Virus record (IMG/VR): IMGVR_UViG_3300024265_000206
Coordinates: 1 to 23,509 of that record
Source: a virus
Direction: 5' to 3' (one strand)
Length of the DNA: 23,509 nt
The translations under genes were made by a program, and so were the position numbers. Below, one piece after another: positions 1-4,799 of this stretch (positions are counted from its first letter, which is position 1; every line of letters begins with the position of its first letter). Below the pieces are notes generated by a model, which searched no databases, was not told the origin of the DNA, and saw nothing but the letters and a program-made list of their open reading frames with translations.

Positions 1-91
1 CATTGCCGTAGGGTTCCATGAAACTTTCAGCTCCAGACCTAGCTTGTATTTCATCGTCAGCTTTGATTAATAATATTGTTCCTTTATGCAT
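1..91 (-). CDS. hypothetical protein, 3' part cut by window edge
   Basis: A leftward reading frame starts at the ATG whose first base is 91 and runs open through base 1, giving 30 residues beginning MHKGTILLIKADDEIQARSG. An AGGAG ribosome binding site lies about 7 bases upstream of the ATG, which supports the start. The N-terminus looks like a short beta strand followed by a charged helix. I do not recognise the family. It is the most distal visible member of a leftward run of small genes (with 137-295, 367-621 and 800-1075). The rest lies outside the window. Confidence 0.6.
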   Translation of the reverse strand, partial: MHKGTILLIKADDEIQARSGAESFMEPYGN

Positions 92-136
92 GTTTTCAAC
101 TCCTAATAAGTTAATAGTTAAAGCCTTGTTAGGCTG

Positions 137-295
137 TTAGTGTGTGACAATCTCGTACTTAGCGTTCACAATCTCTCTCGTAACAATAGTTTCGGCTGCT
201 TCTGTTACTTCGTGGAATGGGGTTGTCGGTGAACACATGACTGCCACATGAATAATTGCTCCCATGAACTCAACTTTTACTGTTTTGTAGTACAT
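137..295 (-). CDS. small hypothetical protein, 52 aa
   Basis: The leftward ORF starts MYYKTVKVEFMGAIIHVAVM and ends ...AKYEIVTH before a TAA. A clear AGGAG lies 8 bases upstream of the ATG. The pattern of alternating hydrophobic residues near the N-terminus suggests a small beta-rich fold, and a Glu/Ala-rich helix follows. There is no recognisable domain and no signal peptide. It sits in the leftward small-gene block, 45 bases upstream of the next leftward gene (1-91). The ribosome binding site and gene-like spacing are the main reasons to believe it; function is unknown. Confidence 0.6.
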   Translation of the reverse strand: MYYKTVKVEFMGAIIHVAVMCSPTTPFHEVTEAAETIVTREIVNAKYEIVTH

Positions 296-366
296 TATCC
301 AGTCTCCTAATTAAAGTATAGTTATCGGAGAACACCCGCAAGTGCGCTCCCATAAGCATACTAAGG

Positions 367-621
367 TTAAAACGAATACCAAAGTCTACCAGAATCAAAT
401 TCTTTCCACTTATTAGCCATATTAGGCGATTTTAAAGACTTCATGCATTGCCTTGCAAACGTGCGACAAGCAGAATGTTCTCGGTCGGTTCTCGGGATAG
501 ATGGACTTGTAGCCCAATTCCAAGCATTAACAAGTGTCATTATTGTATAGCGTATTGGTGTACCTTTTAACTCTCTTACGTGTTTTCTATACGCTTTGAT
601 GCTTTCTGCTACGTTTTCCAT
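367..621 (-). CDS. hypothetical protein, 84 aa
   Basis: A leftward ORF preceded by AGGGAGTG five bases before the ATG. The product starts MENVAESIKAYRKHVRELKG and is basic and mostly helical, with a Trp-containing middle (residues 34-37, WNWA) and a C-terminus ending GRLWYSF. I see no known motif; it is soluble and has no membrane segment. It is the first gene downstream of the candidate promoter at 659-687 and probably heads a short leftward transcript with 137-295 and 1-91. A small regulatory or takeover protein is one possibility for such a position, but nothing in the sequence shows that. Confidence 0.65.
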   Translation of the reverse strand: MENVAESIKAYRKHVRELKGTPIRYTIMTLVNAWNWATSPSIPRTDREHSACRTFARQCMKSLKSPNMANKWKEFDSGRLWYSF

Positions 622-658
622 TATTTCACTCCCTAAATAAGTATTAAAACGTTAGTTT

Positions 659-687
659 TTTACAAAACCCCTGACACGCATTGTCAA
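659..687 (-). promoter_or_regulatory. candidate leftward sigma70-type promoter
   Basis: On the minus strand there is a perfect TTGACA (plus bases 682-687), a 17-base spacer and TGTAAA (plus bases 659-664, four of six matches to the -10 consensus). The predicted start falls about 30 bases upstream of the ATG at 621, which has a good ribosome binding site. The spacing and the perfect -35 box make this the best promoter in the left part; the -10 box is imperfect. A GGCTTGGA element (688-695) abuts the -35 box. Confidence 0.5.
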
Positions 688-728
688 GGCTTGGAGGGGA
701 TGACGCAACGCGCCAGAGGTTTATATTG

Positions 729-746
729 TTAAGGTTCCAAGCCATA
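729..746 (-). repeat. copy 1 of 18-bp repeat TTAAGGYTCCAAGCCATA
   Basis: This stretch matches 1108-1125 with a single Y (T/C) difference. Its core TCCAAGCC (736-743) occurs inverted as GGCTTGGA at 688-695, next to a candidate -35 box. It lies immediately 3' (minus-strand sense) of the three-way-junction fold at 751-791. A regulator operator or a conserved transcript leader could explain it. Confidence 0.6.
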
Positions 747-750
747 AAAT

Positions 751-791
751 CCCGTTTGCGTTGAAGCAAGCCGCCATTGTCGCGGCACGGG
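751..791 (-). other. compact three-way-junction RNA/DNA fold
   Basis: The sequence is a perfect nested set of inverted repeats with no unpaired bases at the junction. The outer stem is CCCGT (751-755) with ACGGG (787-791). Hairpin one is TTGC (756-759), a 6-base loop and GCAA (766-769). Hairpin two is GCCGC (770-774), a 7-base loop and GCGGC (782-786). In the leftward transcript it begins 8 bases after the stop of the gene at 800-1075 and is followed by ATTTT. It may be a 3' untranslated structure, an atypical terminator or a small structured RNA. The base pairing is seen directly; the role is inferred. Confidence 0.5.
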
Positions 792-799
792 GTTGAGAG

Positions 800-1075
800 T
801 TAAATATCATAAGAAACTGAAACATCGTGGATAAACCCGAAACATCCGCCAAGGTGGTTTAGCCAAATATTGTCAGCACGTGAGATATCAAGCAATGATA
901 AAAGCCTATCAAGGTAGCATTTGACGGTTTCAGCGTTGCTCAGCCTATTAGCACCGAATAAAAGGCGGTTTTCAGACTTAAGTCTGGCAATATCGCCACA
1001 ATAAGAACCGAAGTAAACATAATAACTTGTGTTGCCAGTGTAAGGACTTGTGTAATCGGTGATACGTGTCTTCAT
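800..1075 (-). CDS. hypothetical protein, 91 aa
   Basis: A leftward ORF with AAGGGAA placed about 6 bases before the ATG. The product starts MKTRITDYTSPYTGNTSYYV. An aromatic, beta-like N-terminal half (YYVYFGSYCGD) is followed by a charged middle and an amphipathic helix (CYLDRLLSLLDI), then a Gly/Cys/Phe-rich end. It is 91 residues, cytoplasmic by appearance, with no recognised family. It is the first leftward gene after the divergent control region at 1076-1224 and is probably transcribed from the candidate promoter at 1129-1156. Confidence 0.65.
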   Translation of the reverse strand: MKTRITDYTSPYTGNTSYYVYFGSYCGDIARLKSENRLLFGANRLSNAETVKCYLDRLLSLLDISRADNIWLNHLGGCFGFIHDVSVSYDI

Positions 1076-1107
1076 GATAATTCCCTTAAAAAATAGTTGA
1101 TATTAGT

Positions 1108-1125
1108 TTAAGGCTCCAAGCCATA
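1108..1125 (-). repeat. copy 2 of 18-bp repeat TTAAGGYTCCAAGCCATA
   Basis: This copy lies between the candidate leftward promoter (1129-1156) and the start of the gene at 800-1075, so it would sit at or just after the transcription start. It is the same place relative to the transcript as an operator or a leader element would take. The bases between 1076 and 1224 otherwise hold no gene that I can support. Confidence 0.6.
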
Positions 1126-1128
1126 TAT

Positions 1129-1156
1129 AGTCTACACTATAAATCGGCAAAGTCAA
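1129..1156 (-). promoter_or_regulatory. candidate leftward sigma70-type promoter
   Basis: On the minus strand: TTGACT (plus 1151-1156), 16-base spacer, TAGACT (plus 1129-1134), then an AT-rich TATATA stretch. It is positioned about 50-75 bases upstream of the ATG at 1075. The match is moderate (five of six for -35, four of six for -10). Confidence 0.4.
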
Positions 1157-1188
1157 ATGACTACATGAAAATAAATCTAAAATAGTTC

Positions 1189-1216
1189 TTGCAATGCAGT
1201 GATATTGTGCTAAAAT
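1189..1216 (+). promoter_or_regulatory. candidate rightward sigma70-type promoter
   Basis: TTGCAA (1189-1194), 16-base spacer, TAAAAT (1211-1216; five of six matches to the -10 consensus). It points toward the first rightward ORFs and, with the leftward promoter at 1129-1156, would make 1076-1224 a divergent control region. The predicted start would fall within a few bases of the ATG at 1225. Confidence 0.35.
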
Positions 1217-1224
1217 GCCGTGTA

Positions 1225-1356
1225 ATGAGAGACGGAAAGATCGAACACAAAGAGAAAATCGGCTCAATAACGTGGATAACACGCAAATATCCACCATGCA
1301 CCACTAAAGAGCTTAGAATAAGGGCAGAGCTAAAACGACAGGAAAGTATTAAATAA
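1225..1356 (+). CDS. small basic ORF, 43 aa (uncertain)
   Basis: The ORF begins MRDGKIEHKEKIGSITWITR and ends ...LKRQESIK. It is strongly basic and has a plausible strand-helix pattern, and the reading frame is also open upstream to base 1186 (possible TTG or GTG starts at 1189 or 1207). No ribosome binding site precedes the ATG, so either translation is leaderless from the candidate promoter at 1189-1216 or the ORF is not used. Its stop is immediately followed by another ATG (1357) and it lies 10 bases before the next ORF at 1367. Function unknown. Confidence 0.3.
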   Translation: MRDGKIEHKEKIGSITWITRKYPPCTTKELRIRAELKRQESIK

Positions 1357-1366
1357 ATGTTTAAAA

Positions 1367-1522
1367 ATGGTTACAGAAACTTACAACATCCCGGAAATAA
1401 GACTTTCCTTGACAAGTCAAGGCATAGACGCATTGCCGGATAAGGTGATAACCATTGTAAAAGATGAGATCGAGTACAAGTATGATTTAATTGAGTTTTT
1501 TGATGTGTTAGGAATAGAATGA
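1367..1522 (+). CDS. small acidic hypothetical protein, 51 aa
   Basis: The ORF starts MVTETYNIPEIRLSLTSQGI and ends ...FFDVLGIE. Its TGA overlaps the ATG of the next gene (ATGA at 1519-1522), the typical arrangement for translational coupling. The nearest ribosome-binding-like sequence (GGAAAG, 1341-1346) is about 20 bases away, which weakens the start; a competing ATG at 1357 opens only 28 codons in another frame. The product is acidic with alternating hydrophobic residues. No family recognised. Confidence 0.45.
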   Translation: MVTETYNIPEIRLSLTSQGIDALPDKVITIVKDEIEYKYDLIEFFDVLGIE

Positions 1523-1719
1523 CAATATATTACAAATCAGTTTTAAATGAAGCAATTGCAACTCACAGGCCCGCAAGCAAGTGGATGCTCTTTAAAGCGT
1601 GGTTATTCGGTCAAAGATGTAAAACTGCGGATCGGGAGCATATTGCAATATCCTACAAATATAAAGGGATAGTATACATCACAAGCATAAGGAAGAGATT
1701 TAACTTGAACAGCCAATAA
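1519..1719 (+). CDS. small basic hypothetical protein, 66 aa
   Basis: The ORF starts MTIYYKSVLNEAIATHRPAS and is preceded by TAGGAATAGA, a weak ribosome binding site, and by the overlapping stop of the 51-aa ORF. The middle (KWMLFKAWLFGQRC) is amphipathic and the C-terminal third (YKYKGIVYITSIRKRF) is basic and beta-like. The protein may bind nucleic acid or membrane, but I recognise no family. It is followed after 9 bases by the terminase small subunit and is probably in the same transcript. Confidence 0.5.
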   Translation: MTIYYKSVLNEAIATHRPASKWMLFKAWLFGQRCKTADREHIAISYKYKGIVYITSIRKRFNLNSQ

Positions 1720-1728
1720 AGGAATAGA

Positions 1729-2166
1729 ATGCCATTAACAGCAAAACAAACAAGCTTTATACAATACTACGCTGATCCCACAAGCGAAACACACAACAAC
1801 GCAACGCAATCAGCAATAAAAGCCGGTTATAGCCCAAAAACAGCCAGTAATAACGCAACGCAAATAATGTCAAATCATGGAGTAAGTGAAGGAATAAGGG
1901 TTTATAAGGCAGAAATAGTGGAAAAAGCCGATGTTACACGCAGTGAAGTAATAGATAATGCCCGTTATTTGATCGATATGGGCAAAACAGCCAAGAACGG
2001 TACTGATATTGGCAAGGGCAACGAACAGCTCGCTAAGATCGCCGGTGTATTCTCTGAAAAGCGTGTTATTGAGGAGCAAACGGCCCCTGTGAGCGATGAG
2101 GAGCGTATTATCGTTGAGAAGGCGGCTCGTGAATTGAACATAAAGCTATCTAATACAGGGAGTTAG
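1729..2166 (+). CDS. terS: terminase small subunit (Terminase_2-like)
   Basis: The 145-aa product has the hallmark N-terminus of Terminase_2 family small subunits: T-x-K-Q-x-x-F-I-x-x-Y (residues 4-14), then NATQSAIKAGYSPKTA (24-39), a helix-turn-helix-like DNA-binding segment, and a second helix with NNATQIMSN (41-49). The rest is helical and acidic, including a conserved-looking ARYLIDMGK region, and probably forms the oligomer and contacts the large subunit. The protein recognises the packaging site on concatemeric phage DNA and hands it to the large terminase. AAAGGAATAGA precedes the ATG. Unusually, the large subunit is not next: eleven small genes and 2.6 kb lie between them. The family call is firm; the DNA site bound is unknown, and the heptamer cluster just downstream is a candidate. 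Confidence 0.85.
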   Translation: MPLTAKQTSFIQYYADPTSETHNNATQSAIKAGYSPKTASNNATQIMSNHGVSEGIRVYKAEIVEKADVTRSEVIDNARYLIDMGKTAKNGTDIGKGNEQLAKIAGVFSEKRVIEEQTAPVSDEERIIVEKAARELNIKLSNTGS

Positions 2167-2169
2167 GAA

Positions 2170-2571
2170 ATGGAATGTATTAATAAGTGTGGTAATGAGC
2201 TTACAGGCCGTCAAAGGGAGTTTTGTTCGGATAAGTGTAGGATGCAGCACAAGCGTAACCCGAACAGCAAACCCGAACAAACCAAACCCGAACAGCAATC
2301 TGTTCGCTTTATGACACCCGGCTTTGTTCGGGTTACAGGTGAGGTTTACAAGCGGCCTGCTGTTCGGTATGAGGGTGATAGATATGAGACCAGGCCCGAG
2401 CCACAAGACGCGCACGATCGTCCTTGTGAGAGGAACAGAGGGCGCTACTACAGACAGGACGGGACGGGCTATCAATTCGATGCTGGTGGTAGAGTGTTCG
2501 AGCTTACTAATGGCGTAGTATATGAGACCACTGAACAGGTCAGGGCTTGCTATGAGGAAATATCAGCATGA
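2170..2571 (+). CDS. zinc-finger protein with low-complexity linker, 133 aa
   Basis: An N-terminal treble-clef-like zinc site is formed by Cys3, Cys7, Cys19 and Cys23 (C-x3-C, then C-x3-C followed by basic residues), similar to short zinc fingers found on many phage and HNH-linked proteins. A low-complexity Asn/Pro/Lys/Glu/Gln linker follows (residues 30-43), then a region rich in Arg and Tyr (VRYEGDRYETRPEP) and a C-terminal beta-like part (YYRQDGTGYQFDAGGRVFEL). It starts 3 bases after the terminase small subunit stop, with GGAA before the ATG, and ends in an ATGA overlap with the next ORF. The linker coincides with the heptamer cluster at 2224-2367, so DNA constraint may shape the protein here. 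Likely nucleic-acid binding; exact role unknown. Confidence 0.7.
   Translation: MECINKCGNELTGRQREFCSDKCRMQHKRNPNSKPEQTKPEQQSVRFMTPGFVRVTGEVYKRPAVRYEGDRYETRPEPQDAHDRPCERNRGRYYRQDGTGYQFDAGGRVFELTNGVVYETTEQVRACYEEISA
2224..2367. repeat. CCGAACA/TGTTCGG heptamer cluster (iteron-like)
   Basis: Six exact heptamers occur in 144 bp: CCGAACA at 2260-2266, 2273-2279 and 2288-2294, and its complement TGTTCGG at 2224-2230, 2325-2331 and 2361-2367; TGTTCGC at 2301-2307 is one mismatch away. The longer unit AACCCGAACA occurs at 2257-2266, 2270-2279 and 2285-2294 and inverted at 2325-2334. CGAACAG (2289-2295), four bases and CTGTTCG (2300-2306) form a perfect 7-bp palindromic hairpin. The copies fall in all three reading frames of the host gene, so codon repetition alone does not explain them. 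A protein-binding array (packaging site, origin or operator) is inferred. Confidence 0.6.
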
Positions 2572-2678
2572 TTAATCCCAAACGTATATATGAAGGCGGG
2601 GGGCCCGGATTTGAAAGTGAGGGTGGCGGTAAGTACCTAGTAAACCCCGACTTTTTTCTTTTTGAAAGTGGACTATGA
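2568..2678 (+). CDS. very small glycine-rich ORF, 36 aa
   Basis: The ORF begins MINPKRIYEGGGPGFESEGG and ends ...PDFFLFESGL. Its ATG overlaps the stop of the zinc-finger gene (ATGA at 2568-2571) and its stop overlaps the start of the nuclease gene (ATGA at 2675-2678). This double overlap suggests that it is translated, at least as a coupling peptide that carries ribosomes to the nuclease start. No separate ribosome binding site is evident apart from GAGGAAA at 2554-2560. No domain or similarity is recognised. Confidence 0.5.
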   Translation: MINPKRIYEGGGPGFESEGGGKYLVNPDFFLFESGL

Positions 2679-3304
2679 TTCACGACCCAGACAATCCAGA
2701 TAGAGGTTTATGTTGTGTAGACGGTTGTTTTAATCTACAACGTAATCGTGGCCATAAGAAGTGGGGTAGATTTTGTGGAAAGCATAATAAGTCTAGTGTC
2801 TTTAGAGATGAGCGGGTCAGGTTAACAGATGAGCAAAGAGTTATTTCTAAAGCGGCTACTAAGGAAAGGCAACGGTTGTTATATGCAGAGCGAGCACGGA
2901 TTAACGAGATTAAGATGGCAAAGAAGTCGTTGCTTCCAAGGGTTTGTTCTAAGTGCGGTGAGACCTATCCTGCATCTCATTACATAGGTCGCCGTGGATT
3001 AGTTTGTGAGACATGTAAATCTTCTAGCGGTAAAGAGAAGTTTATGATAAAGAAGTATGGCATAGATTTTAAGCAATATAATTCTATGGTGGCATCTCAA
3101 TGTGGAGTATGTGCGATATGTGGAGTAGAACCTAATGGCAGACCGTTAGTTGTGGATCATTGCCATGACACGGATAAGGTCAGAGGGTTGCTTTGTGATG
3201 CGTGTAATATAGGGATAGGCTGTTTGCGGGATGATTTGGATATTTTGGCATCAGCGTCGTCGTATCTGATTAACAGTAGAACGAAAGCGGTGTATTATGG
3301 ATAA
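2675..3304 (+). CDS. endonuclease VII/HNH-like nuclease with extra zinc ribbons
   Basis: The C-terminal domain (about residues 125-205) matches the recombination endonuclease VII group of the HNH/beta-beta-alpha-metal superfamily: zinc ligands Cys146/Cys149 and Cys174/Cys177, the catalytic strand VVDHCHDT (159-166; Asp161, His162, His164), and VRGLLCDACN (169-178), followed by a short helix with DDLDILASASSYL. The N-terminal half adds Cys clusters at residues 13-18/34 and 91-94/111-114, which look like two more zinc ribbons and probably bind DNA. T4 endonuclease VII resolves branched DNA before packaging, so a nuclease of this type beside terminase genes could trim or resolve packaging substrates. 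It could instead be a free-standing homing nuclease that invaded between the terminase genes. The family is well supported; the role is inferred. Confidence 0.8.
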   Translation: MIHDPDNPDRGLCCVDGCFNLQRNRGHKKWGRFCGKHNKSSVFRDERVRLTDEQRVISKAATKERQRLLYAERARINEIKMAKKSLLPRVCSKCGETYPASHYIGRRGLVCETCKSSSGKEKFMIKKYGIDFKQYNSMVASQCGVCAICGVEPNGRPLVVDHCHDTDKVRGLLCDACNIGIGCLRDDLDILASASSYLINSRTKAVYYG

Positions 3305-3425
3305 TGAAATATATGGTTTGTGTCAGGTTTCCCCAATTTTGCCTGACATTCAGTTTTTTAATACTATTTTGGCTCTTCGTTTAGAGCTTTGGAGTTTGAT
3401 GCCTGATTACGAGAGTATTGAGTAA
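3297..3425 (+). CDS. small acidic ORF, 42 aa
   Basis: The ATG lies 8 bases inside the end of the nuclease gene, and the TAA shares a base with the next ATG (TAATG at 3423-3427). The product (MDNEIYGLCQVSPILPDIQF...) is mostly hydrophobic-helical in its second half (FFNTILALRLELWSLM) and acidic at the end. The helix contains charged residues and is more likely amphipathic than membrane-spanning. Tight overlaps at both ends support translation; function is unknown. Confidence 0.5.
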   Translation: MDNEIYGLCQVSPILPDIQFFNTILALRLELWSLMPDYESIE

Positions 3426-3595
3426 TGGATTTATTTTATCTACAACCTAAGCCTATGACCGGTGCTTATCCCGTCGATTCGGTAGGTGGCTCAATTAACG
3501 GGGTCCATGATGGCAGCTTGGCCGGAGAACAAGCAGAGAGCCTATTTTTTTCCTCTCATTACGAGTACAGGACAAGGGGTATAGACAATGAATAG
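3425..3595 (+). CDS. small hypothetical protein, 56 aa
   Basis: The ORF starts MDLFYLQPKPMTGAYPVDSV immediately after the previous stop (TAATG) and overlaps the start of the next gene by 8 bases. The composition is mixed, with Gly/Ser-rich centre and a Tyr/Arg-rich end (HYEYRTRGIDNE). I see no motif or membrane segment. Its place in an unbroken chain of overlapping ORFs is the main support. Confidence 0.45.
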   Translation: MDLFYLQPKPMTGAYPVDSVGGSINGVHDGSLAGEQAESLFFSSHYEYRTRGIDNE

Positions 3596-3896
3596 ACGTG
3601 CCTTTGCAAAATTGGTTGGTGCTACTCTGCTTGCTCCTGTTTTGCCGCGGAGAGAAGTTTTTGATGTTCATGCGGTTCCGGCTAGATATCGCGGGTATGG
3701 TATCAAGATTATACAGCGTGATGGCGATTTTAAGCGGATACAGGTTACTGATGGAGAGAATCTTGGAATGCTTTATGATTCTATGTGTGAATCTGATGCG
3801 GAGCTTTGGCAACGGATTCGACCGTATCTCGACAGGTCCATAGAACGAAAGGACAGGCAATGGACAATGCCAAGTTATACACGGTTATATCTGTAG
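3588..3896 (+). CDS. protein with Tat-like signal sequence, 102 aa
   Basis: The N-terminus MNRRAFAKLVGATLLAPVLP fits a twin-arginine signal: RR-x-F-x-K is close to the S/T-R-R-x-F-L-K consensus, followed by a hydrophobic stretch and a proline-containing end. After it come RREVFDV and a globular-looking part of about 75 residues (YGIKIIQRDGDFKRIQVTDG...) that resembles a small alpha/beta domain. GACAAGGGGTATAGACA precedes the ATG, giving a usable ribosome binding site. It overlaps the upstream ORF by 8 bases. An exported phage protein made from the terminase-region operon is unusual; it might act in the periplasm against lysis or superinfection, but this is speculation. The hydrophobic stretch is short, so it could also be a weak membrane anchor. 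Confidence 0.55.
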   Translation: MNRRAFAKLVGATLLAPVLPRREVFDVHAVPARYRGYGIKIIQRDGDFKRIQVTDGENLGMLYDSMCESDAELWQRIRPYLDRSIERKDRQWTMPSYTRLYL

Positions 3897-4012
3897 GTTA
3901 TGCGATATTTTTGATGTCTTTGGCTGTTGTTGAGGTATGTCGCAGGTTTTCGATTATGTCTTTGTTGGACCGTAATGAGTTTTGGGACGATTATTATTTT
4001 CCCGGATTTTAG
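3860..4012 (+). CDS. single-pass membrane protein, 50 aa
   Basis: The ATG at 3860 is preceded by AAAGGACAGGCA, a good ribosome binding site; the same frame is open further upstream (ATG at 3806), but that start has no such site. The product has one strong transmembrane helix (about residues 6-26, YTVISVGYAIFLMSLAVVEV) followed by a charged tail ending RNEFWDDYYFPGF. The size and topology would suit a small holin-like or anti-holin-like membrane peptide, or simply a membrane-anchored accessory. It follows the Tat-like gene with a 37-base overlap in another frame. The pairing of an exported protein and a membrane peptide is noteworthy. Confidence 0.55.
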   Translation: MDNAKLYTVISVGYAIFLMSLAVVEVCRRFSIMSLLDRNEFWDDYYFPGF

Positions 4013-4028
4013 TTAGAAAGGAAATAGA

Positions 4029-4193
4029 ATGTTTAAGATGAGTAACAAGAGATCGGTTATACGTTTATGCGAGTTATTGTTTAAGCATAAGGACGTTAAG
4101 GTTCCTCGTCCTCGTCGTATTTCCCTTGATGAGGCTACTAATTTTGTGGACCTTACGGTCGCTTGGCATCAGGAGTGCTATGGCGTTAAGTAA
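4029..4193 (+). CDS. small basic hypothetical protein, 54 aa
   Basis: The ORF starts MFKMSNKRSVIRLCELLFKH after the ribosome binding site GAAAGGAAATAGA, one form of a start cassette that recurs in this window. The N-terminal half is a basic amphipathic helix, the centre is a PRPRR stretch and the C-terminus is acidic-aromatic (VDLTVAWHQECYGVK). No family recognised. It could be a small nucleic-acid or host-protein binder. Confidence 0.55.
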   Translation: MFKMSNKRSVIRLCELLFKHKDVKVPRPRRISLDEATNFVDLTVAWHQECYGVK

Positions 4194-4204
4194 CAGGTGA
4201 TATT

Positions 4205-4393
4205 ATGGCTTTATGTAACGAGTGTAATTTTTATCGTGGTTCTGGCGGTGAGGGCAAGTGTAAGTATGAGGCACCTATCCGCACGGTTCAGGGCGTAAGC
4301 AGTGGTACTGAGGACAGGATAATTAACGGCTGGCCGGTTGTTGATGGTACTTTGGAGAAGTGCGGTCGTTTTGAGAGTGTTGGTCCTCCTTAG
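4205..4393 (+). CDS. small four-cysteine metal-binding protein, 62 aa
   Basis: Cys4, Cys7, Cys19 and Cys53 form a C-x2-C...C...CGRFE pattern with KYEAP after the third Cys and NGWPVV before the last. This arrangement is a recognisable family of small phage and prophage proteins of unknown role that probably bind one zinc ion or an iron-sulfur cluster. AGGTGATATT precedes the ATG. It stands between two small unknowns in the terminase-spacer block. The metal-binding fold is inferred from the Cys spacing; the identity of the metal cannot be told. Confidence 0.65.
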   Translation: MALCNECNFYRGSGGEGKCKYEAPIRTVQGVSSGTEDRIINGWPVVDGTLEKCGRFESVGPP

Positions 4394-4426
4394 AAAGAAG
4401 CTTGCTTCGCATGAAAGGAAATGATC

Positions 4427-4642
4427 ATGGAAGTTATTTTGGTGGACCCGGCTGTTGAGTATTGTCGGCAATTGAAGGATTCAACGGATATTGTGATAGG
4501 CAAGATGTTTGACTTTTGGTACGGGTTGTTCATATGTCTTGGGTATTCCAAGGCTGATGCTTCTTGGTCGGCGATGAGAGAAACCCAGTATGACTTTGAT
4601 AAAGTGGATTTGACAGTGAATTTTGATGGGCCTATGTTTTAG
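4427..4642 (+). CDS. small hypothetical protein, 71 aa
   Basis: Two ATGs lie 6 bases apart (4421 and 4427); the second is chosen because GAAAGGAA then stands at a proper distance. The product starts MEVILVDPAVEYCRQLKDST. A helix follows (TDIVIGKMFDFWYGLFICLGY), hydrophobic and aromatic but with charged residues, then a Ser/Trp-rich segment and an acidic end. It may be membrane-associated. The start cassette is nearly identical to those at 6393-6411 and 10052-10070. Confidence 0.55.
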   Translation: MEVILVDPAVEYCRQLKDSTDIVIGKMFDFWYGLFICLGYSKADASWSAMRETQYDFDKVDLTVNFDGPMF

Positions 4643-4654
4643 AAAGGAAATGAA

Positions 4655-4783
4655 ATGGATGAATTATATGGAATGTCTGGATGGGAACGAGAGCTTAGGG
4701 ATTTGTATGGCGACGATAAAGCTGATGCGATGATTGCTGTTTTTTTCAGTCGTTCCAAGGAGAGTTCTTTACCAAGTGAATAA
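4655..4783 (+). CDS. small acidic protein upstream of terL, 42 aa
   Basis: TTTTAGAAAGGAAATGAA precedes the ATG, a strong ribosome binding site. The product (MDELYGMSGWERELRDLYGD...) is a single acidic amphipathic helix, then a Ser-rich tail. It ends 16 bases before the preferred start of the large terminase. A helper or coupling role is possible; no family recognised. Confidence 0.5.
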   Translation: MDELYGMSGWERELRDLYGDDKADAMIAVFFSRSKESSLPSE

Positions 4784-4799
4784 AGAGATAGAATTAGCG

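Noticed and set aside
1103-1297. Leftward ORF of 64 codons in the divergent region
   Set aside because: It starts far right of the leftward promoter candidates, runs across them and has a Leu/Cys/Ser-rich composition without a ribosome binding site.
2568-2678. Glycine-rich ORF as a frameshifted extension of the zinc-finger protein
   Set aside because: No slippery sequence is visible at the junction, and the ATGA overlap explains the arrangement more simply.
4734-4799. Upstream ATG at 4734 as start of the large terminase
   Set aside because: It lies inside the 42-aa upstream gene, has no suitable ribosome binding site, and the added residues do not resemble the family's N-terminus.
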